Assembly (NCBI RefSeq): GCF_026015985.1
Contig: NZ_CP110389.1
Span: 1,396,001 to 1,460,000 of the forward strand
Reading direction: 5' to 3'
Source: Rhodopseudomonas sp. P2A-2r
GTDB lineage: Bacteria; Pseudomonadota; Alphaproteobacteria; Rhizobiales; Xanthobacteraceae
DNA: 64,000 nucleotides
A program made the position numbers and the translations under genes. Shown piece after piece: positions 25,582-35,429 of this stretch. Below the pieces are notes generated by a model. That model made no database searches. It saw only the letters and a program-made list of their open reading frames with translations, and was not told the DNA's origin. Every line of letters starts with the position of its first letter. Position 1 is the stretch's first letter.

Positions 25582-26244
25582 TCAGCCGGCCCGGCCGCCC
25601 ATGCGAGCGAGACCGTTGCGGGCGGCGTCGTCCTTTGGTCGCAGCGTCACCGCGCGGCTGTAGGACTCTGCCGCCTTCGCGCGGTCGCCGATTCGCTCAT
25701 AGGCCGTGCCGCGGGCGAGCCAGATCTGTCCGTTTTGCGGCGCCGCCTGAACGGCCTCATCGAGGTCGGCAGCGGCTTCCTGGTTCTTGCCGAGGGCGAG
25801 ATAGCACTGCGCGCGGCTCAGCAGCGGGTCGGCCTGTAGCGGCGTCAGGCCGTTGGCCGAGGTGAAATCGGCAATGGCGAATTCGTACTGCTTCTCGGAC
25901 TGGTACAAGATTCCGCGCTGATAGAACGCCTGCGCGTTGTGCGGATCGAGATTGAGCGCAGTGCTGAACTCAGCCCGTGCCTCTGCGGATTTGCCCGATT
26001 GCGCGAGTGCCTGTGCGCGGGCGAGATGCAGCAGTGCGTCGGCGGGATTGGTGTCGTTGGCTTCCGACGTCGATCCAGCGGGCAGGGGAGAGGCCTGGGG
26101 CGCCGCGTTCTTGCTCGAGCCCGGTGTCAGCGACGACAGGTCGAACGAGCACCCGGCGCTGCAAAGGCCGGTGGCGAGCAGCACGACCAACGCGAGGCCG
26201 CGTGCGCAGGTGCGGAGGGCCTGGTCGCGAACCGGAGCTGCCAT
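25582..26244 (-). CDS. tetratricopeptide-repeat lipoprotein
   Basis: A 220-residue predicted lipoprotein: hydrophobic segment, lipobox LCSAGC with Cys32, a Ser/Pro linker, then three to four TPR units (AEARAEFSTALNLDPHNAQA, FYQRGILYQSEKQYEFAI, DPLLSRAQCYLALGKNQEAA, IWLARGTAYERIGDRAKAAESY). It is likely a periplasmic scaffold, with partners unknown. It is convergent with the frameshifted gene upstream. Confidence 0.85.
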   Translation of the reverse strand: MAAPVRDQALRTCARGLALVVLLATGLCSAGCSFDLSSLTPGSSKNAAPQASPLPAGSTSEANDTNPADALLHLARAQALAQSGKSAEARAEFSTALNLDPHNAQAFYQRGILYQSEKQYEFAIADFTSANGLTPLQADPLLSRAQCYLALGKNQEAAADLDEAVQAAPQNGQIWLARGTAYERIGDRAKAAESYSRAVTLRPKDDAARNGLARMGGRAG

Positions 26245-26310
26245 GGTCGCAAATCTCGCAGGGCTGGTGGGCGCTATAGGTAACCCGCCGCGCGGCGAAA
26301 AGCACCGGTC

Positions 26311-26340
26311 AAAAATAACGCGGGCTCTGGGCCCGCGCTA
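26311..26340 (-). terminator. intrinsic terminator of rpsU
   Basis: On the minus strand CGCGGGC, a short loop and GCCCGCG are followed by TTATTTTT, 24 bases after the rpsU stop. Confidence 0.85.
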
Positions 26341-26363
26341 TTCAAATCAGTCGCTTCGCAAGA

Positions 26364-26672
26364 TCAGCGCGGACCGCGCGGACCCGCGCTGGCACCGGCA
26401 CCCGGACCGCTGCGGCCGCCACGATCACCACCGGGACCTGCGCCGAACACCGGCTTCGGCTTCATCGGCAGCAGGCCTTCGCGCTGCAGCTTCTTGCGGG
26501 CCAGCTTGCGTGCACGGCGCACGGCTTCCGCCTTCTCGCGAGCCTTCTTTTCAGACGGCTTTTCGTAATGACCGCGGAGCTTCATCTCGCGGAAAATACC
26601 CTCGCGCTGCATCTTCTTCTTCAGCGCCTTGAGAGCTTGATCGACGTTATTATCGCGAACGAGAACCTGCAC
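26364..26672 (-). CDS. rpsU: 30S ribosomal protein S21
   Basis: A 102-residue bS21. The core ([48 protein letters not shown]) is standard; S21 sits near the 3' end of 16S rRNA and aids initiation. The last ~30 residues are a Gly/Pro/Arg-rich extension ([17 protein letters not shown]...) beyond the usual ~70-residue length. It ends at a clean terminator and is divergent from aqpZ. Confidence 0.96.
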   Translation of the reverse strand: MQVLVRDNNVDQALKALKKKMQREGIFREMKLRGHYEKPSEKKAREKAEAVRRARKLARKKLQREGLLPMKPKPVFGAGPGGDRGGRSGPGAGASAGPRGPR

Positions 26673-26950
26673 GCGGCATCCTCTTCAATTGATCGGATTG
26701 GAATTCGGGTAAAGCGAAGGGCCGACGAAAGGCCAAGCCCTCAACCTCAAGGGCGCGGATGTACCAGATCGAATCCGGAATGTCCACCTCGCAGCGCGGT
26801 CGTTTTGAGCCTCCGATGGTCGAAAAGTGCGGATTTTTGCGGTCTTTTCGGCAAATTGCACGGCGCCCCCGGTCTCGACAGCGGCTCGGGCGCGGCGGCA
26901 TAGTTCCCGAACGATTCGATCTTCAAAGCCATCTTCCGGGGAATCCCATC

Positions 26951-27673
26951 ATGAATACAAGAAAATATGCAGCCGAAGCGATCGGCACCTTTTGGCTGAC
27001 TTTCGCGGGGTGCGGCAGCGCCGTGATCGCCGCGGCGTTCCCGCAGGTCGGCATCGGCCTCGTCGGCGTCTCGCTGGCGTTTGGACTCAGCGTCGTCACC
27101 ATGGCCTACGCGATCGGTCACGTCTCCGGATGCCATCTCAATCCTGCTGTCACGGTTGGCCTTGCGGCGGGCGGACGATTTCCTGCTGGTCAGATCCTGC
27201 CCTATATCGTCGCGCAAATCGTCGGCGCGGTGGCGGGCGCCGCTGTACTGTATGTGATTGCCAGCGGTGCGGCGGGCTTCGATGTCGCGAAGGGCTTTGC
27301 GTCGAACGGCTATGATGTCCATTCGCCCGGCAAATACAGCCTGATGGCGTGCTTCCTGATGGAAGTGGTGATGACGATGATGTTCCTGTTCGTCATCATG
27401 GGCGCGACCCACGGCAAAGCCCCTGCAGGCTTCGCGCCGCTGGCCATCGGTCTGGCGTTGGTGATGATTCATCTGGTCAGTATTCCTGTGACCAACACTT
27501 CGGTGAATCCCGCGCGCAGCACCGGGCCGGCACTGTTTGTCGGCGGCTGGGCGATCCAGCAACTGTGGCTGTTCTGGGTGGCGCCGCTGATCGGCGGCGT
27601 GCTGGGCGGGGTGATCTATCGCTGGCTCAGCGACACTCCGGAAGGCGTCGTCGAAGGCAAGGTGTCGGCCTGA
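26951..27673 (+). CDS. aqpZ: aquaporin Z
   Basis: A 240-residue water channel with six helices and both NPA boxes: [14 protein letters not shown] and [14 protein letters not shown]. The selectivity-filter residues (His in the helix-5 region, Arg after the second NPA) fit a water-selective aquaporin. The ATG at 26951 is chosen; an upstream extension to 26759 reads as noncoding leader. Confidence 0.96.
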   Translation: MNTRKYAAEAIGTFWLTFAGCGSAVIAAAFPQVGIGLVGVSLAFGLSVVTMAYAIGHVSGCHLNPAVTVGLAAGGRFPAGQILPYIVAQIVGAVAGAAVLYVIASGAAGFDVAKGFASNGYDVHSPGKYSLMACFLMEVVMTMMFLFVIMGATHGKAPAGFAPLAIGLALVMIHLVSIPVTNTSVNPARSTGPALFVGGWAIQQLWLFWVAPLIGGVLGGVIYRWLSDTPEGVVEGKVSA

Positions 27674-27719
27674 CACGCGCCGGGACCATGGTCCGCTGAG
27701 CGGTGAATATGTTGCGGCG

Positions 27720-27755
27720 GCGTTGCGGCAAACTTCAGGCAGGCTGCCGCAACGC
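27720..27755. terminator. inverted repeat between converging aqpZ and purK
   Basis: GCGTTGCGGCA and TGCCGCAACGC flank a 14-base loop: a perfect 11-base stem. There is no T-run, so it may stop both transcripts weakly or be a binding site. Confidence 0.4.
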
Positions 27756-27763
27756 TGGCCGGC

Positions 27764-28867
27764 CTATTTTGCGGCCGGCGGCGTCACTTCGGTGACGTGG
27801 CCCATCTTGCGACCGGGCCGCGGGGCGCCCTTGCCGTACAGATGCACCGTGGTGCCGGGGACTGTCAGCCACTTTGCGTAGTCGAGGACGTCGTCGCCGA
27901 TCAGGTTGGTCATGGTGACCTGGCCATGGCGCAGCGGCTTGCCCAGCGGCCAGCCGGCGATGGCGCGGATGTGCTGCTCGAATTGCGATACCGAGGCGCC
28001 GTCCAGGGTCCAGTGTCCGGAATTATGCACCCTTGGTGCGGTCTCGTTGACCAGCAGTGTTGGCCCATTCTCGCCGGGCACCACGAACAGCTCCACCGCA
28101 AACACGCCGACATAGTCCAGCGCGCTGGCGATCTTTTCGGCAATGGCACGGGCCTGCGCGGCCACCGCTTCGGAGACGTCGGCAGGGGCAGTCGAGAATT
28201 TCAGGATGTGGTCGCGATGCTGGTTCTCGGTGACGTCGAAGCACTCGACGTGACCGTCGGCGCCGCGCGCGGCAATCACCGAAATCTCGCGTTCGAACGG
28301 CACGAAGGCCTCGAGAATCGCCGAGCGGGTGCTGAGATCGTCCCAGACCTGCTGAGGATCGTCGCCCTCGCGGACGATGGCTTGGCCCTTGCCGTCATAG
28401 CCGAAGCGGCGCGTCTTGATCACCGCGGGCAGGCCGATCTTCGTCATGGCGGTGCGCAGCTCCGCGGCCGAGCCGACGTCGGCATAGGCCGCGGTGCCGA
28501 TGCCCAGTTTGGTAACAAAATCCTTCTCGGCGAGGCGGTCCTGGGTGGTCTGCAGGATGCTGAGATTCGGCAGCACTGGCTTGCGCGCCGCCAGCACCAT
28601 CGCGGTGCCGGCCGGGATGTTCTCGAATTCGTAGGTGATGACGTCGCAGTCGTTGGCGAACAGTTCGAGCGCTTCGACGTCGGCATATTCCGCGCAGGTA
28701 GCGTTCTGCACCACGTCGAAGGCCGGCGAATCCGGGTCCGACGAAAAGACCTGGCAGCGCAGCCCGAGCCGTGCCGCGGCCATCGCCAGCATGCGGCCGA
28801 GCTGGCCGCCGCCGAGAATACCGATGGTGTCGCCGGGCTTGAGGATCGGCTGCGGGATCGAATTCAC
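27764..28867 (-). CDS. purK: N5-carboxyaminoimidazole ribonucleotide synthase
   Basis: A 367-residue ATP-grasp enzyme converting AIR, bicarbonate and ATP to N5-CAIR in purine synthesis. Motifs: [39 protein letters not shown], and [14 protein letters not shown] near the C terminus. The start GTG at 28867 overlaps the purE stop as GTGA. Standard purE-purK operon. Confidence 0.96.
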   Translation of the reverse strand: MNSIPQPILKPGDTIGILGGGQLGRMLAMAAARLGLRCQVFSSDPDSPAFDVVQNATCAEYADVEALELFANDCDVITYEFENIPAGTAMVLAARKPVLPNLSILQTTQDRLAEKDFVTKLGIGTAAYADVGSAAELRTAMTKIGLPAVIKTRRFGYDGKGQAIVREGDDPQQVWDDLSTRSAILEAFVPFEREISVIAARGADGHVECFDVTENQHRDHILKFSTAPADVSEAVAAQARAIAEKIASALDYVGVFAVELFVVPGENGPTLLVNETAPRVHNSGHWTLDGASVSQFEQHIRAIAGWPLGKPLRHGQVTMTNLIGDDVLDYAKWLTVPGTTVHLYGKGAPRPGRKMGHVTEVTPPAAK

Positions 28868-29352
28868 GCCGTCTCCTCCGGTCGCTCGGCAATCGCCGCG
28901 GTCTGCGCCTTGCGCCAGGCGGCCAGCCGGGTCGCCAGCGCGGGGTCATGCAGCGCCAGCACGGCGGCCGCCAGCAACGCGGCATTGACCGCACCGGCCT
29001 TGCCGATCGCCAGCGTGCCGACCGGAATGCCGGCGGGCATCTGCACGATCGAGTACAGCGAATCGACACCCGACAGGGCTTTCGATTGGATCGGTACACC
29101 GAACACCGGCAGCTCGGTCAGGGATGCTGCCATGCCCGGCAGGTGCGCGGCGCCGCCGGCGCCGGCAATGACGATCTGGAATCCTTCGGCCTTGGCGCCC
29201 TTGGCAAATGCATACAGCCGGTCCGGGGTACGATGCGCGGAGACGATGCGAGCCTCGCTGGCGATGTCGAGCGCGGTCAGGGTGGCTGCGGCGTGGCGCA
29301 TGGTCTCCCAGTCCGACTGGCTTCCCATGATGATGGCAACGGGCACGGTCAT
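28864..29352 (-). CDS. purE: N5-carboxyaminoimidazole ribonucleotide mutase (class I PurE)
   Basis: A 162-residue enzyme converting N5-CAIR to CAIR, the step after PurK. Signatures [39 protein letters not shown] and [27 protein letters not shown] are all present, with the catalytic His in SAHRTP. The ATG at 29352 (MTVPVAI) is preferred; a longer reading from 29412 has no homologous look. Confidence 0.97.
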   Translation of the reverse strand: MTVPVAIIMGSQSDWETMRHAAATLTALDIASEARIVSAHRTPDRLYAFAKGAKAEGFQIVIAGAGGAAHLPGMAASLTELPVFGVPIQSKALSGVDSLYSIVQMPAGIPVGTLAIGKAGAVNAALLAAAVLALHDPALATRLAAWRKAQTAAIAERPEETA

Positions 29353-29499
29353 TCCGATATTTCTTTCGAGAATCCAGAAGGATAGAGTGAAATACAGATC
29401 GCCCTTGGGCATGGCAAGGCGTGTCGAATGGACTATCCTGTCTTGGTAAAGACCGGCAAGCGTTTAGCAAATCCCGAACACATTCCCGAAGAAAATCCG

Positions 29500-30201
29500 A
29501 TGAAAAAGAAGCGCGTGCCGCCCGGGCGGAAGTCCGGAAAGCGCCCCATGGGGAGCGGCAAGCCTCTGTTCCTGCAGCCGAAAGAGCGCGCCCCCGCCGG
29601 TTCCGCGATCGCAGGCCGGCCCGCTTTGCGCGGCGTGCATCTGCCTGCCGCGGCGCTGACGATTCGCCGGCTGGAGCACCGCCTGGCCGAGGCCGAGGCG
29701 CGGATCGCGGAACTGCGTGCCTCCGCCGAGACCGATTTCCTGCTCGATATCCTCAACCGCCGCGGCTTCGAGCGCGAGCTCAACCGCGCCATCGCCTACA
29801 TCGCGCGCTACCGCGCCTCCGGTGCGCTGATCGTGCTCGATGTCGACCGGCTGAAGCCGATCAACGACGCCTTCGGTCATGCCGCCGGCGACGCGGTGCT
29901 GAAGGCGGTGGTCGGCGTACTCAGACGCCATGTCCGCGCCTCCGACGTGATCGGCCGGCTCGGCGGCGACGAGTTCGTGCTGTTGCTGTGGAATCTCGGC
30001 GAAGCCGATGCGCAGATCAAGGCGGCGGCACTGGAAGCGGCCATCGACCAGCTCACCTTCGTGTTTCGCGAAAGCCGGGTCTCTGCCGGAGCCTCCGCCG
30101 GCGTGGCGCTGCTCGGCCCCGGCGTCGATGCCACCGTGGCGCTCGCACAGGCCGATCGCGCGATGTATGCGCGGAAGAAGGAACGGCGCGGGCCGGAGTA
30201 A
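29500..30201 (+). CDS. GGDEF domain diguanylate cyclase
   Basis: A 233-residue cytoplasmic protein making c-di-GMP from two GTP. A basic N terminus and a short coiled segment (RRLEHRLAEAEARIAELRAS) lead into a complete GGDEF domain from about residue 76. The active site is GGDEF at 155-159, and the allosteric I-site RASD (146-149) sits exactly five residues upstream, so product inhibition is expected. The ATG at 29500 follows GAAGAAA; an ATG at 29428 (257 aa) is possible. No sensor domain is seen. Confidence 0.88.
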   Translation: MKKKRVPPGRKSGKRPMGSGKPLFLQPKERAPAGSAIAGRPALRGVHLPAAALTIRRLEHRLAEAEARIAELRASAETDFLLDILNRRGFERELNRAIAYIARYRASGALIVLDVDRLKPINDAFGHAAGDAVLKAVVGVLRRHVRASDVIGRLGGDEFVLLLWNLGEADAQIKAAALEAAIDQLTFVFRESRVSAGASAGVALLGPGVDATVALAQADRAMYARKKERRGPE

Positions 30202-30379
30202 GCGCTGAGCGTTGGCAAGGCCTGTGAACAAAAGCGCTGAAAATGCCGAGCGATTTCACTCAATTGTGGGTTGAGTTGTCGTCGCGCCTGACGTTCAATG
30301 AGCCATTGCTCCAGTTGATGTTGGCGAATTTTTTGATGACCTGACGGCGGCAATCGATGATGCCGCCTGCGAGCGGATC

Positions 30380-31479
30380 ATGCGGATCGCATTTCATCGG
30401 CAAGTCTGGACCTGGGTCGGCATTTTCACCGCGGTCGTCGGCATTGCCTTGGGGTTTGTCGTTCTCACGCCCGACCGACAGCGCGAGAGCAAGGTGCTTG
30501 TTGGTACCGCGCCCACCCCGACCACCTTTGAAGTTCGACCGGTTTCGGCCCAATCCGGAATCGAGGCGCCATCGAAAGCTGCGGCGACCCACTGGCGGAA
30601 AAAGCTGGCGACCATCGACGGCGCCGGCGACGATACGCGTTACGCGACCATTATGGGCGGGCATTTCGGTGGTCAGATCGGCAGCGTGGCGGGCACCCTG
30701 GGGAAGCTCCTGCCGTTCGATGACAAGCCGGGCGCACCGATTGCGCCAGCGGCGCCGCCTTCACCTCCGCCGCCAGCAACTGCTGCGTCGGCGCCACCCG
30801 CCGCTCCGGCAGCGGCAAGTGCCGCGGCGGACGAGGCGGCGTGCCGGGAGAAGATGCGGCATCTCGGCGTGGTCAGTGCCGGGCCTTGCATCGATGTCAG
30901 CGGCATCGTCGAAAATCTCGCGCACGGCAAATACCTCTTCAACAAACCGAAGACCGCCTACGTCGGCGAATCCTTCCGGGTACTGCTCGCGCTGCAAACC
31001 GCACCCGGTCAGGACGCCCGCGCGCTTTTTCTGCGACGGCCGGTGAGGTCACCGAACGCGAAGGCAGGTTTGCCCAGTCGCTTGAAGCCACGTTGGGCGG
31101 CGATGATGTCAAGGTTGAGCCGTCCGGACCGCAGGCGCGCACGGCGACCATGGCCGAAGCCGTGCAATGGGAGTGGACGCTGACGCCGCAAAGCGGCGGT
31201 CAGAAAACCATGGTCATCGAAGTCGCTGCCACGATCCTTGCCGGGCCGGACAAGCATCGCGTCCAGGTCACGACCTTGCGCGAGCCGATCGTGATTGAGG
31301 TGGGCGTGGTGCAGCGGATCAAGCTTTATCTCGCCGAGGTCAACGGCGTTGCCGCCGCCTTCGTCGCTCTGTTCACCACGCTCGGCGGGTTGTTTGGCTT
31401 CGTGCCGCCGGTGCGCCGCTTCGTGCTCAAATATATCGGTCATGCCGACCGCAACGAGGCGCCGAACACGCCGGCATAA
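30380..31479 (+). pseudogene. two-ended membrane protein with W-x-W-x-x-x-P beta domain, frameshifted
   Basis: The reading from ATG 30380 has an N-terminal helix (WVGIFTAVVGIALGFVVL), a Pro/Ala-rich linker, then a conserved-looking segment (CREKMRHLGVVSAGPCID, NKPKTAYVGESFRVLLALQ). At about 31026 the frame breaks in a TTTTT run. One frame back continues FSATAGEVTEREGRFAQSLE and AVQWEWTLTPQSGGQ, then a C-terminal helix to a stop at 31479. One added T restores a ~366-residue protein. The V-G-E/K-S-F...W-E-W-x-x-x-P beta-sandwich pattern resembles adaptor-like domains of bacterial signalling proteins; that assignment is tentative. Confidence 0.7.
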
Positions 31480-31542
31480 TGTGGCTTGGGCGGATTGTTT
31501 CCGGCTGTGAAGCAGCGCGCGAGCGCGGTGCGCATTGTTCGC

Positions 31543-32421
31543 TCACAATCCGAACGCTTCCAGCAGCGCCGTCTCCGCCTTGCTCGGATGGCGCTGCTTG
31601 TGGCGCAGCAGGTAGAAGGCGCGGCGCGGCAGGTCGAACGTTACGCGATGCAACGCGCCGGCTTCCAGCGAGCGGGCCACCACCAGGTCGGAAATCGCGG
31701 TGGCGCAGTCGCCGGATTCGACCGCGGCACGCACCGCTTCGTTGGAGGGCAGCTCCAGCACGACGCGCAGCTGCGATGGCTTGACGCCAAGCCGCTTCAA
31801 CGCCGCCTCGAACATCGCGCGCGTGCCGGAGCCGGGTTCGCGTAGTACCCAGCCGGTGGTGACGAGTTGCTTTGCGGTGACGCGTTTCTGTGTCGTCCAT
31901 GGATGGCCCATGCCGACAACCACCACCAGTTCGTCGCCGTCGATCTGGCGTGCGGCGAGCAGCGGATCGGCCACCGTGCCCTCGACAAAGCCGAGGTCGG
32001 CGGCGCCATCGTGCACCGCCTGCGCCACCTGTTCGGTGTTGGCGATGCTAACGTGAATGTCGATGCCGGGATGGGCCTGCCGAAAGGCCTGCAGCCGCGG
32101 CGGCAGCCAGTAGTTCGCCACCGTCTGGCTGGCGGCCACTGCCAGCGAGCCGCGCTTCAATCCGGCGAGGTCGTTCAGCACCTGCACGGCGTCTTTGGCG
32201 CGGCCGATCACGGCGCGGGCCTCTACCAGAAAGTCGCGGCCGGTCTGGGTCAGGACGATGCCGCGGCCGATGCGGTCGAACAGCTTGATGCCGTAGCGCG
32301 CTTCCAGCGCGGCGATGGCGGCGCTGGTCGACGACTGGGTCAGGTTCAGCTCGCTGGCGGCCTGGGTCACGTGCTGCCTGTCGGCGACCGCGATGAAGAT
32401 GCGAAGCTGTTCCAGCGTCAT
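31543..32421 (-). CDS. LysR-family transcriptional regulator
   Basis: A 292-residue LysR protein: N-terminal winged HTH (LEQLRIFIAVADRQHVTQAASELNLTQSSTSAAIAALE) and a periplasmic-binding-type effector domain. It lies five bases downstream of yeiH on the same strand, so it is co-transcribed with it and probably controls it in response to a sulfur or related signal. The effector is not deducible. Confidence 0.92.
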   Translation of the reverse strand: MTLEQLRIFIAVADRQHVTQAASELNLTQSSTSAAIAALEARYGIKLFDRIGRGIVLTQTGRDFLVEARAVIGRAKDAVQVLNDLAGLKRGSLAVAASQTVANYWLPPRLQAFRQAHPGIDIHVSIANTEQVAQAVHDGAADLGFVEGTVADPLLAARQIDGDELVVVVGMGHPWTTQKRVTAKQLVTTGWVLREPGSGTRAMFEAALKRLGVKPSQLRVVLELPSNEAVRAAVESGDCATAISDLVVARSLEAGALHRVTFDLPRRAFYLLRHKQRHPSKAETALLEAFGL

Positions 32422-32425
32422 TGCA

Positions 32426-33487
32426 CTATCCGATCAGCTTGATCAGCGCCAAACTGAAGCCGGCGATGAACAGGAAGGCGAGGGCGCCGAGCAGCGCCGG
32501 CCGGAAACCGCGGGCGGCGAGCTTGTTGATATCGGTCTCCAGTCCCATCGCCGCCAGCGCCACCGACAGCAGGAAGGTGGTCAGCGCCACGATCCACAGC
32601 CTGGCTTCTGTGGGAATGCTGATGACGCTGTTGATGCCGACCATGGCAACAAAGCCAAGCACGAACCACGGCATCGGCGGTCGCGCGGTCGATCCGTGCG
32701 GGCCGGCGTCGGAACGCCGGGCGGCGCGGGCGGCCATGGCGCCGAGCGCAATCACCATGGGCGCCAGCAGCATCACGCGCGTCAGCTTGGCGACGGTCGC
32801 GGATTCGCCGGCGCTCTGGCCGTCCTGGAATGCCGCGGCGACCACCTGGGCGATCTCGTGGATCGAGGCGCCGCTCCACAGGCCGAAGGCATGCGGATCG
32901 AGCTGCAGCAGGCCGGGCAGCAACGGATAGAGCAGCATGGCCACCGAGCCGAACACGGTGACGCAGGCCACTGCATAAGCGACATCCTCGTCCGGCGCCC
33001 GCACCACGGTGTTGGTCGCAATCACTGCCGAGGCGCCGCAGATCGAGGTGCCCGCGGCGATCAACTGCGCGAGCCGGCGCTCGACGCCGAGCAGACGCCC
33101 CATCCACACCGTGGCGGCGAAGGTCGCCACCAGGGTGGCAGCGATGATGCCGACGCCGCGACCGCCGACCTCGATCACCTGGAACGCCGTGAGCTGCAGG
33201 CCGAGCAGGATGATGGCAACGCGCAGCAGCCGGCGCATGGCGAACGTCACGCCGGCCTTTGCCCGGGCGGGGGTGCCGACCAGGTTGTGAAACGCCATGC
33301 CGACCACGATGGCCAGGATCATCGGACTGAAGCTCGCCAGACCCGGCAAGTGTCGCAGCGCGTAGGCCGACCCGGCACATCCCGTCGCAAGTGCGAGGCC
33401 GGGGATGATGCTGGCGGCAGGAAAGCTGGCGCGGGGAGCGGCAAGGGCCAGCGGCGTTTGCGCGTCGATGTCGGGGATCGTTGTCAC
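32426..33487 (-). CDS. yeiH: YeiH family putative sulfate exporter
   Basis: A 353-residue membrane protein with about ten helices of the UPF0324/YeiH family: [32 protein letters not shown], the hallmark [13 protein letters not shown] near residue 145, and [17 protein letters not shown]. Export of sulfate or related anions is by family annotation only. It is paired with a LysR gene downstream and has an AT-rich upstream region with an inverted repeat. Confidence 0.9.
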   Translation of the reverse strand: MTTIPDIDAQTPLALAAPRASFPAASIIPGLALATGCAGSAYALRHLPGLASFSPMILAIVVGMAFHNLVGTPARAKAGVTFAMRRLLRVAIILLGLQLTAFQVIEVGGRGVGIIAATLVATFAATVWMGRLLGVERRLAQLIAAGTSICGASAVIATNTVVRAPDEDVAYAVACVTVFGSVAMLLYPLLPGLLQLDPHAFGLWSGASIHEIAQVVAAAFQDGQSAGESATVAKLTRVMLLAPMVIALGAMAARAARRSDAGPHGSTARPPMPWFVLGFVAMVGINSVISIPTEARLWIVALTTFLLSVALAAMGLETDINKLAARGFRPALLGALAFLFIAGFSLALIKLIG

Positions 33488-33536
33488 GGGGCCGCTCCAT
33501 CAATTGTCCAACCCAGTTTCTACGTCTTCAATCGAT

Positions 33537-33551
33537 CAATCCAACAGATTG
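33537..33551. promoter_or_regulatory. inverted repeat upstream of yeiH (candidate LysR operator)
   Basis: CAATC-caaca-GATTG, about 50 bases upstream of the yeiH start, in an unusually AT-rich stretch (33520-33585). It is consistent with a LysR-type binding site for the co-transcribed regulator, but unproven. Confidence 0.4.
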
Positions 33552-33692
33552 TAAATGTATAATATATCGATTTTATGAATGATTGGAAGGCGCCCGCCGC
33601 ATTCATGTCCGGCCGGTCGAGTTGATCGAGCGCAATGATTTGCGCCGGCGGGCGGCGGTAACAACAGACCGTACTCTTTGAAAGGAGTTGCC

Positions 33693-34061
33693 ATGACAGG
33701 ATTTCGGGCGAGATTCAGTCTCGTAGCCGCCGTCGCGGCGGCGCTGTTGTTCGCCGGCTGTGGTAACAGGCCGGCGGCTTCCGCACCGTTGGAGATCGCC
33801 GATGGCGTCGGCAACAGCCACGCCGTAAAGGCCACCGATATCAGCGCGCGCCGCCGCCATCGCCACGTCCGCCGCTATCGTGTCTACCGGCCTTACGTTG
33901 GCTACTATCGACCCTACGGCTACTACCGGCCCTATTACGGTTACTATCGGCCGCGACCTTATTATTACGGGCCGGGCTTCTACGGACCCAGCTACTACGG
34001 TCCCAGCTACTATCGTCCAGGCATTAGTTTCGGTTTCGGATTCGGTCCCGGCTTCTGGTAG
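33693..34061 (+). CDS. Tyr/Gly-rich predicted lipoprotein
   Basis: A 122-residue protein: signal with lipobox LLFAGC (Cys23), a basic RRRHRHVRRYR patch, then a tail of repeated YYRPY/YYGP units and a final GFGFGPGFW. AAAGGAG sits six bases before the ATG. Such Tyr-rich repeats are seen in small exported proteins of this group. Function unknown. Confidence 0.78.
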   Translation: MTGFRARFSLVAAVAAALLFAGCGNRPAASAPLEIADGVGNSHAVKATDISARRRHRHVRRYRVYRPYVGYYRPYGYYRPYYGYYRPRPYYYGPGFYGPSYYGPSYYRPGISFGFGFGPGFW

Positions 34062-34121
34062 CGCGCATGGGCCGCGCTCATGGCGCTTTCGCGCAGCATG
34101 AGCGCGGCCGACGCGCGTTAG

Positions 34122-34373
34122 CTAAAGGGAACTGAGGTCGTCCGGCACGTCGCCGAACTTTTTCAGCAGTTGGGCGTCGCTGAACTCGCCCATCATCGGA
34201 TCGCCGGTGCGGCTGAATGCCACTGCGCCGATGCTGCCCGGTGCGCGTGACAACTGTTCGGCGCGGCGGATTGCGCCGGACGGGCTTTGGCATTCCTCAG
34301 CGGCGCCGCCGACCGGCGATCCCGCATCATCCTGCAGAAACGGCAGCGCAACGTAATAGGTGACATCAGCCAT
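34122..34373 (-). CDS. small conserved hypothetical protein (83 aa)
   Basis: An 83-residue cytoplasmic protein beginning ADVTYYVALPFLQDD, with a central CQSPSGAIRRAEQLSR and C-terminal DAQLLKKFGDVPDDLSSL. It has the look of short Bradyrhizobium-group proteins handling low-copy tasks, but I recognise no domain. GGGGT precedes the ATG. Confidence 0.68.
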   Translation of the reverse strand: MADVTYYVALPFLQDDAGSPVGGAAEECQSPSGAIRRAEQLSRAPGSIGAVAFSRTGDPMMGEFSDAQLLKKFGDVPDDLSSL

Positions 34374-34776
34374 GGGCGACCCCGGAGAGCGATATGCTCG
34401 ATAGTGTTCTTATTTTGTTCTTTCGTCAAGCAGGGCAACGCGGTCTGTCCTGATCATCCGGACCGACCGCATTGAATTGCGACGCAGTGCGCGCATCGCC
34501 CGCAATGCCAGGCCGTCCTGAAACTCGCGCGGGTTTCACCGGGCCCGTCGCCGGACTACGAACGCATACCTGCGTCTGTGTGGGCTGCGACTTCATCTTC
34601 ACCGCACGCGTGGAGTGAAGGGCAAGCGGCGTGACGTGGTTGCGTTGATCGCGGCTTGCAGGATGGCATGGTAACGACGTTCACTCGTCCTGCGCTTGCT
34701 GCAGATTTGCTGCGATCGCCTACGATCGCAGCGATCTCTGACGATCGCGGCAACGCTGACGATGTTAGCGCTCGTG
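34374..34776. other. 403-base spacer without a gene
   Basis: No convincing coding sequence on either strand. It holds a perfect ten-base-arm hairpin at 34710-34733 and a cluster of GATCG motifs; otherwise nothing recognised. Confidence 0.6.
34710..34733. repeat. perfect inverted repeat rich in GATCG
   Basis: GCTGCGATCG, loop ccta, CGATCGCAGC. It lies 44 bases downstream of the minus-strand YdcH gene and has no T-run, so it is either a weak terminator or a structured or protein-binding site. Confidence 0.5.
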
Positions 34777-34986
34777 CTACGCAATGATATCGGGCGTGAT
34801 CTGGTCTTCGATGAAGGAGATGCGGTCGCGCAACTGCAGCTTGCGTTTCTTAAGGCGCTGCAGCCGCAACAGATCCGGCGCCGGCGAGTGATGCAGGGCA
34901 TCGATGGCGGCGTCGAGATCGCGGTGTTCCTGCTGCAACCGGGCCAGTTCGGCCGCGAGTTCGCGATCGTTATTGTCGTCATTCAT
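34777..34986 (-). CDS. YdcH family (DUF465) protein
   Basis: A 69-residue helical coiled-coil protein of the DUF465/YdcH family: LARLQQEHRDLDAAIDALHH followed by LLRLQRLKKRKLQLRDRISFIED, the family's K-K-R-K-L-x-L-R-D signature. Family role is unknown. A second copy of the family lies 258 bases away on the other strand. Confidence 0.88.
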   Translation of the reverse strand: MNDDNNDRELAAELARLQQEHRDLDAAIDALHHSPAPDLLRLQRLKKRKLQLRDRISFIEDQITPDIIA

Positions 34987-35243
34987 AGGATTAGGCGCTA
35001 ACTGAGATCGCGGGACTGTCGCGACAGGCTGCAGGGGTCGATTGAGCGACTATCGCCGGTGCGCGCGCACCGCGCAAGCCATTCGGTTCCGGCTTGTTCG
35101 ATCCGCTCCGGTCACGATTCGTTGCACATGATATGCAAATATGATTCTGCAATTTTCAAGACCCATCGACAGATCTCCACGGTCATGTAAACTTCACACG
35201 GTCCAACCGAATCTGAGGTTCAATCCTACCGAGGAGATTTCGA

Positions 35244-35429
35244 ATGGCTTTACAGGCGCATCTCGTTGAACTGGAACGGAAGCACAAGGTTCTGGAAAAC
35301 GAATTGCACGACGCGCTCGTGCATCTGTCCACAGACGATCTGCGTATTGTGGAATTGAAGCGTCGAAAGCTGATGGTTCGCGACGAAATTCAACGGCTCA
35401 AGGGCGGCGTCAGCGATACGCTGCATTAG
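35244..35429 (+). CDS. YdcH family (DUF465) protein
   Basis: A 61-residue DUF465 protein with LVELERKHKVLENELHDALVH and the signature LKRRKLMVRDEIQRLK. GAGGAG lies seven bases before the ATG. It is divergent from the paralogue at 34777-34986, and the two are diverged copies rather than a recent duplication. Confidence 0.9.
   Translation: MALQAHLVELERKHKVLENELHDALVHLSTDDLRIVELKRRKLMVRDEIQRLKGGVSDTLH

Noticed and set aside
26759..26950. N-terminal extension of AqpZ
   Set aside because: Aquaporins of this type start at the [14 protein letters not shown] segment; the extension is basic and unlike any family member.
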